Assembly (NCBI GenBank): GCA_003648395.1
Contig: QMPB01000171.1
Span: forward strand, 1 to 8,114
Origin: Bacteroidota bacterium
GTDB taxonomy: Bacteria > Bacteroidota > Bacteroidia > Bacteroidales > UBA1556
Direction of reading: 5' to 3'
DNA: 8,114 bases
The translations under genes were made by a program, and so were the position numbers. Shown here piece after piece: positions 5,301 to 8,114 of the stretch. The first letter of the stretch is position 1; each line of letters starts with the position of its first letter. Under the pieces are notes generated by a model. The model worked only from the letters and a program-made list of their open reading frames with translations. It was not told the origin of the DNA and searched no databases.

Positions 5301-7440
5301 CAGAGGTAATAGAAGCCAAATATGCTATCATACCTTTATCTCTAATCAAAACAAATGCCTCCGAAGAGTTTACACTAGTCAAATTCGTATTCTGAAAAAT
5401 GTCTCCAGCAAAGCAACTATTTGCAAGTAATATTGGGTATTTTCCATAATTGTCATATTCCTCAGGATTGTCAATACTAATATCGAAACCAATACCCGCA
5501 GCATGACCAAAGAATGTCATCAAACTAACGCCATTATTCACCCTATACTTTATCAATTCACTCATATTAATCTGAATAGGGTCAGCCGAAGTCTTATAGA
5601 TAGTATAAACCTTTGCACCATAAAAAGTATCTTCTGCAATTTTCTGATAGCTCTTTAAATACTTACTGAAATTTAGTTGTTCAATTGCATCACTTCCACC
5701 ACTAAAATGCATAATATTCTTCATCCATAGGTCATATGGATTCTGATTTCGGTCTTCATAAATTATCATTTTATCGAGATAAAGGTCAACATCATCAAGT
5801 GTTTTTGCACTAAGTCTACCAATTGGAATTGCTGGTTTATAGAGATTGTCTACAAGCCCTGCTACCAAAAGGTTATCTGATGGAGGGTTGCCCATAGTAG
5901 GAATAAGAGTTCCATTATAGGAAGAATTCTTCTTTCGATATTCTGTTGCTCTGTATGATTTGCCAATAATAAATATTCCTTTAAATTGAGAATAGCCATA
6001 AGTATCACCTATTTTCTTAATAAAGTTACGGATTGACATTGGATTTTTACGAATACCATAGCTAAATTGGTCGTAAAGCTCTTCTATATTAACCACTAAT
6101 GAATTAAAGCCTGTTGAGTTTCGATAATTAGCATAGTCGTTAGCAGTTGCATAGGAAGAATTTGAACCCATTAATAAAGGATGAGAAATTACAATATAAT
6201 CAGCAGTTGGATTAGCAGTTATATAATTATGAAATTTAGCGTTTCCACTAACTGCATGCATTCCTGTAACTGAATGAATATTACTATTAGAAGCGATAAA
6301 ACAATTCTTCTCTCCTCCAGAATTAGGCACTAACACCTGATAATTAGATGAATTTTTAGTAACCTTTATTCTTATATTATTATCAATATCGTAAAACAGA
6401 GGTGCTGTACTTCCATTAAAGTTACTAAAATTAAAATAAGACTTAGATTGCCCAGTAGCATCATTAATTGTTAACTTAAACTCATTTTTATTATCTAAAT
6501 TTGGAGTATGAGGATAAATCATTCTCAAATATGGAACAGCAACTCTATCTGCATTCACATTAATATCATTTATAGATTTCATGATGAACGAAGTATTACT
6601 AGAGCTTAAATTAGAAGTAGCAACACTATCATGCAACAATAATCTTGTATAACCATTAAATAGTGTGTCAATAGTTTGATTAGCATACTGAACTTGAAAA
6701 TGGTGATTAGGAATTGTTGGGCTTCCTACATCAAAGCTTGATCCTCCCATTACTTCAAAGAAAACTCTGGTATAAGGACCTGCAGTAAATGCATGTTTTG
6801 TTGCTAAATTTCTTGTTTTAGTTTCTCCAATTCTTATTGCATTATCATACCAACCTTCACCATTAACATATTCTGGGTCAGAAATCCAACTACCTGAATA
6901 CAGTTGTTTTACTCCATCCATATACTCATTCTTAAAAAATGATTTAGAATCGTAAAGGAAATAATCAGACTCGGTATAAGCAGAATAATTAACATCATTA
7001 CTAATAGCAAGTCTAGCATTATTGTATGAACTATTCCATGTAAAATAATAAAAAGCAGTATCAGTAAATAGGCTATAAAAAGTATTTGGCTGTTGATTTG
7101 GATTCTGATAAAGAGCACTATCGTACCAGCCGTCATTATGCTCAGCATAGAACTCAATGTAATCTGTTGGGCTAAAAACACCTGTACTTTCATTCTTTAC
7201 AAAAATATGAATCTCTTCTCCCCTACCAAATACCTGCATATTCTTGGGGTTATTAATGTTTTGTAAAGGAACTCCTGCACTTTGTAATTGTGAATATGAA
7301 ATTCGATAAATGCCATCTTTGACAATAGGAAATTTATAATAAGACTGATTATAATTAATCCATTCGTTACCATAATTTTGAGAAAAGGCATTAACCGAAA
7401 ACAGAAGTATTAATAGTAAATATGTATATTTTTTAATCAT
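2377..7440 (-). CDS. porU2: Putative type IX secretion system sortase PorU2 (C25 peptidase family)
   Basis: Very large surface protein of about 1687 residues. A signal peptide, MIKKYTYLLLILLFSVNAFS, is followed by an N-terminal beta-rich region. The gingipain-type peptidase C25 domain (about 414-731) has the dyad in place: His646 in FFGHAAG and Cys676 in LANSCFAGD. It closes with the LHGDP motif. A CARDB-like domain (781-896) follows, then a beta-sandwich region and an ILEI-like domain (about 1099-1206, with GDKVMAMSF and IIYGTKGSMGG). The FlgD-like C-terminal domain (1577-1661) has NWPNPFS and WDGRDEFGDQLANGVYLYR. PorU, the characterised relative, cleaves the C-terminal signal of T9SS cargo and attaches the cargo to the surface. 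PorU2 is named by homology and its substrate is unknown. It is several hundred residues longer than classical PorU (about 1,100-1,200). The ATG at 7438-7440 is chosen because the signal peptide starts there, 4 bases after the porV2 stop. In-frame ATGs at 7452 and 7467 would overlap porV2. Confidence 0.85.
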   Translation of the reverse strand: MIKKYTYLLLILLFSVNAFSQNYGNEWINYNQSYYKFPIVKDGIYRISYSQLQSAGVPLQNINNPKNMQVFGRGEEIHIFVKNESTGVFSPTDYIEFYAEHNDGWYDSALYQNPNQQPNTFYSLFTDTAFYYFTWNSSYNNARLAISNDVNYSAYTESDYFLYDSKSFFKNEYMDGVKQLYSGSWISDPEYVNGEGWYDNAIRIGETKTRNLATKHAFTAGPYTRVFFEVMGGSSFDVGSPTIPNHHFQVQYANQTIDTLFNGYTRLLLHDSVATSNLSSSNTSFIMKSINDINVNADRVAVPYLRMIYPHTPNLDNKNEFKLTINDATGQSKSYFNFSNFNGSTAPLFYDIDNNIRIKVTKNSSNYQVLVPNSGGEKNCFIASNSNIHSVTGMHAVSGNAKFHNYITANPTADYIVISHPLLMGSNSSYATANDYANYRNSTGFNSLVVNIEELYDQFSYGIRKNPMSIRNFIKKIGDTYGYSQFKGIFIIGKSYRATEYRKKNSSYNGTLIPTMGNPPSDNLLVAGLVDNLYKPAIPIGRLSAKTLDDVDLYLDKMIIYEDRNQNPYDLWMKNIMHFSGGSDAIEQLNFSKYLKSYQKIAEDTFYGAKVYTIYKTSADPIQINMSELIKYRVNNGVSLMTFFGHAAGIGFDISIDNPEEYDNYGKYPILLANSCFAGDIFQNTNLTSVNSSEAFVLIRDKGMIAYLASITSAYPGQLNAYSKNFYKFFSADHYNESIGKVIQKTVEEIQTPSIQRKEICLEMTLHGDPVLKFNSAPKPDYTIDSKSVFYNPSIVSTATDSFDYKLIIANKGKAINDTLLVEINRSYPTIESVDKYIIRIKAPLFTDTLTVRMPVNRADGIGDNTIHVELDSYGAINELDVSNNSLTTILNIKAADISPVYPQKFAIVSSQTNLRLRASTYYPFTPTLNYVFEIDTTDYFNSPFKKRKKITSSGGVIEYSPAMVLQDSMVYYWRVSLDSNGNNDYNWRNSSFQYIQNQSGWAQAHYNQFRNNNYTFTHFDEDNRTYEFVNDISLLTGQTGIYPNVPWTEIFLKIDNGINAPWACIPWQTGGIKYFVFNKISAKITPSVGNGWAIGTYGNIHCRSYTVDAVEFPTGTTNLTAQGLGIVQDTTWFRNAADFLGQVQDGDKVMAMSFGNAHPQNWPEYLYKAYDTIGSSYIRNIPNNRPFIIYGTKGSMGGAHEVVAPDEFTLLVMKDSIITHWNEGVVMSPIIGPSKKWSSLHWKQHSLDPIVTDSVILRLYGIRADGNRDLIIDGLTPDSTDIFLLNDRMPAAFYPYCQMECIMKDDSFRTPSYIDYWNVNYQPVPEFAIDPITHFKFHSDTLMQGDSLRLELAYRNISDVAMDSLLVRVWVKDALRKIHQVSERKLSPIDVQSSIIDTIIVSTRDWLGQCYLYVEINPINAETQAYDQLEVTHSNNSGDIPFVVLRDKENPLLDVTFDGIHILDGDIVSALPEIMISLRDESKFMAINDTSLFKVRIKKSADKDYKNVHFSDVDNVLEFIPAKLPDNSANVIYRPKLEDGEYQLLIYANDASYNKSGDNGYKIDFVIINKTTITNLLNWPNPFSDKTHFVFTLTGSMLPDYMKIQIITITGKIVREIDMNELGPLHIGRNITDYAWDGRDEFGDQLANGVYLYRVVTRLNGESIEHRDTEADKYFKKSFGKMYLMR

Positions 7441-7444
7441 AAAC

Positions 7445-8114
7445 TTAATCATCACTATGTTTTGCATTGAAACTAAACTTCAAAGAGAATACATTTGAAT
7501 AAAGTGCTATTGATTGATTTCCAATATCAGTAAACGCATAATCAAGGCTCAACACTTTCATTAGCTTAATACCTAGACCAATATTTGGTTGAAATGTTGT
7601 ACGCTTAATATTATCGGGCATAGTTTCTTTCTGAATATTACCTACTCCAGCTCTTAAAAAAACTATTTTCTTATAATCAAACTCAAGCCCAAGGTGAGGG
7701 TCAATACTTAGCGTATTTGACTTAATAAGTACATTGCGCTTACCATCAGTAGTAATATCAAAATCTATTTCTGTATATAAACCAAAACTTTCGCCCATTG
7801 AGAAAGACTTTCCAAAACCTAAAACAATTCTAGGAAGTGTTATTTCAACACTATTCTTTGGAATAGTATTTCCTGTTCTCGTAAAAACCTCCTTCATCTT
7901 ATCATCAAGCTGATACGACCAAGCATTATAAGTGGTAGAAATATCTCTCATCATAATGGCTGCCGACCATGTATTTTTGGTATAAAGAGCAGACAAGTCA
8001 AGACCAAAGCCCCAAGAAGAACCAAAATCACCAACCTTACGACGAATTATTTTCACATTTCCTCCAAGGCTTAAACCATCAAGTTTTTGTATTTTTGTGG
8101 CATAAGACAGCAAA
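7445..8114 (-). CDS. porV2: Putative type IX sorting system protein PorV2, C-terminal part
   Basis: The last 223 codons of a gene that enters from the right edge; its start is outside the window. The protein shows the alternating hydrophobic/polar strands and Gly/aromatic content of an outer-membrane beta-barrel of the FadL/PorV type, for example LGGNVKIIRR, WGFGLDLSALYT, ITLPRIVLGFGKSF and NIGLGIKLMKVLSLDYAF. It ends with a strand in VFSLKFSFN and a short polar tail. PorV in the type IX system is a shuttle that brings cargo to the PorU sortase. The immediate porU2 neighbour, on the same strand and 4 bases downstream, supports the PorV2 assignment and suggests a shared transcript with coupled translation. 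The related PorQ-type barrels are the main alternative. The promoter is not in the window. Confidence 0.75.
   Translation of the reverse strand, partial: LLSYATKIQKLDGLSLGGNVKIIRRKVGDFGSSWGFGLDLSALYTKNTWSAAIMMRDISTTYNAWSYQLDDKMKEVFTRTGNTIPKNSVEITLPRIVLGFGKSFSMGESFGLYTEIDFDITTDGKRNVLIKSNTLSIDPHLGLEFDYKKIVFLRAGVGNIQKETMPDNIKRTTFQPNIGLGIKLMKVLSLDYAFTDIGNQSIALYSNVFSLKFSFNAKHSDD

Noticed and set aside
6909..7391. Two minus-strand frames of 94 and 64 residues
   Set aside because: Both are alternate frames of the N-terminal part of porU2, which is intact and has clear domain content in its own frame.
7441..7467. Upstream ATGs at 7467 and 7452 as porU2 start
   Set aside because: They would overlap the porV2 end and add nine or four residues before an otherwise well-formed signal peptide. 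The ATG at 7440 is simpler.

Overview
The window looks like a chromosomal segment of an AT-rich Bacteroidota (Bacteroidetes) genome. Three things support this: a porV2-porU2 pair of type IX secretion (T9SS) type genes, a DUF4301 family gene, and perfect matches to the Bacteroidota promoter -7 box (TAnnTTTG) upstream of the leftmost gene, the tRNA and the DUF4301 gene. Nothing in the sequence fixes a genus.

Left part (1-610), the scrambled accessory part: the first 25 codons of an AAA-type ATPase (AAA_14/DUF4143-like) run off the left edge on the minus strand, with a good promoter (99-131). Upstream of that promoter are two copies of a 21-base direct repeat (142-162 and 175-195). Next comes the decayed 3' end of an AlbA/Schlafen-type ATP-binding regulator (219-472, plus strand, two frameshifts), whose own hairpin terminator (474-500) is still intact. 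A 23-base copy of the 3' end of the neighbouring tRNA-Leu (502-524) then opens a 73-base imperfect palindrome. This is the kind of debris left by integration or duplication at a tRNA 3' end.

Middle part (582-2318): tRNA-Leu(GAG) is on the minus strand with its terminator. It is transcribed divergently from a complete DUF4301 gene of 506 codons, whose motifs loosely recall nucleotide-sugar pyrophosphorylases but whose function is unknown.

Right part (2377-8114): a leftward operon holds the 3' portion of porV2 (outer-membrane beta-barrel) and, 4 bases downstream, a complete very large porU2 gene (about 1687 codons). PorU2 is a secreted gingipain-type C25 cysteine protease homologue with the His and Cys of the dyad kept, a CARDB-like domain, an ILEI-like domain and a FlgD-like C-terminal domain. 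By analogy with PorV-PorU, the two may act together at the cell surface on T9SS cargo. This operon converges on the DUF4301 gene, with only 58 bases between the stop codons.

I saw no CRISPR array, transposase or rRNA. The best candidates for something not routine are the PorU2 domain architecture, the uncharacterised DUF4301 protein, and the tRNA-adjacent repeat cluster.
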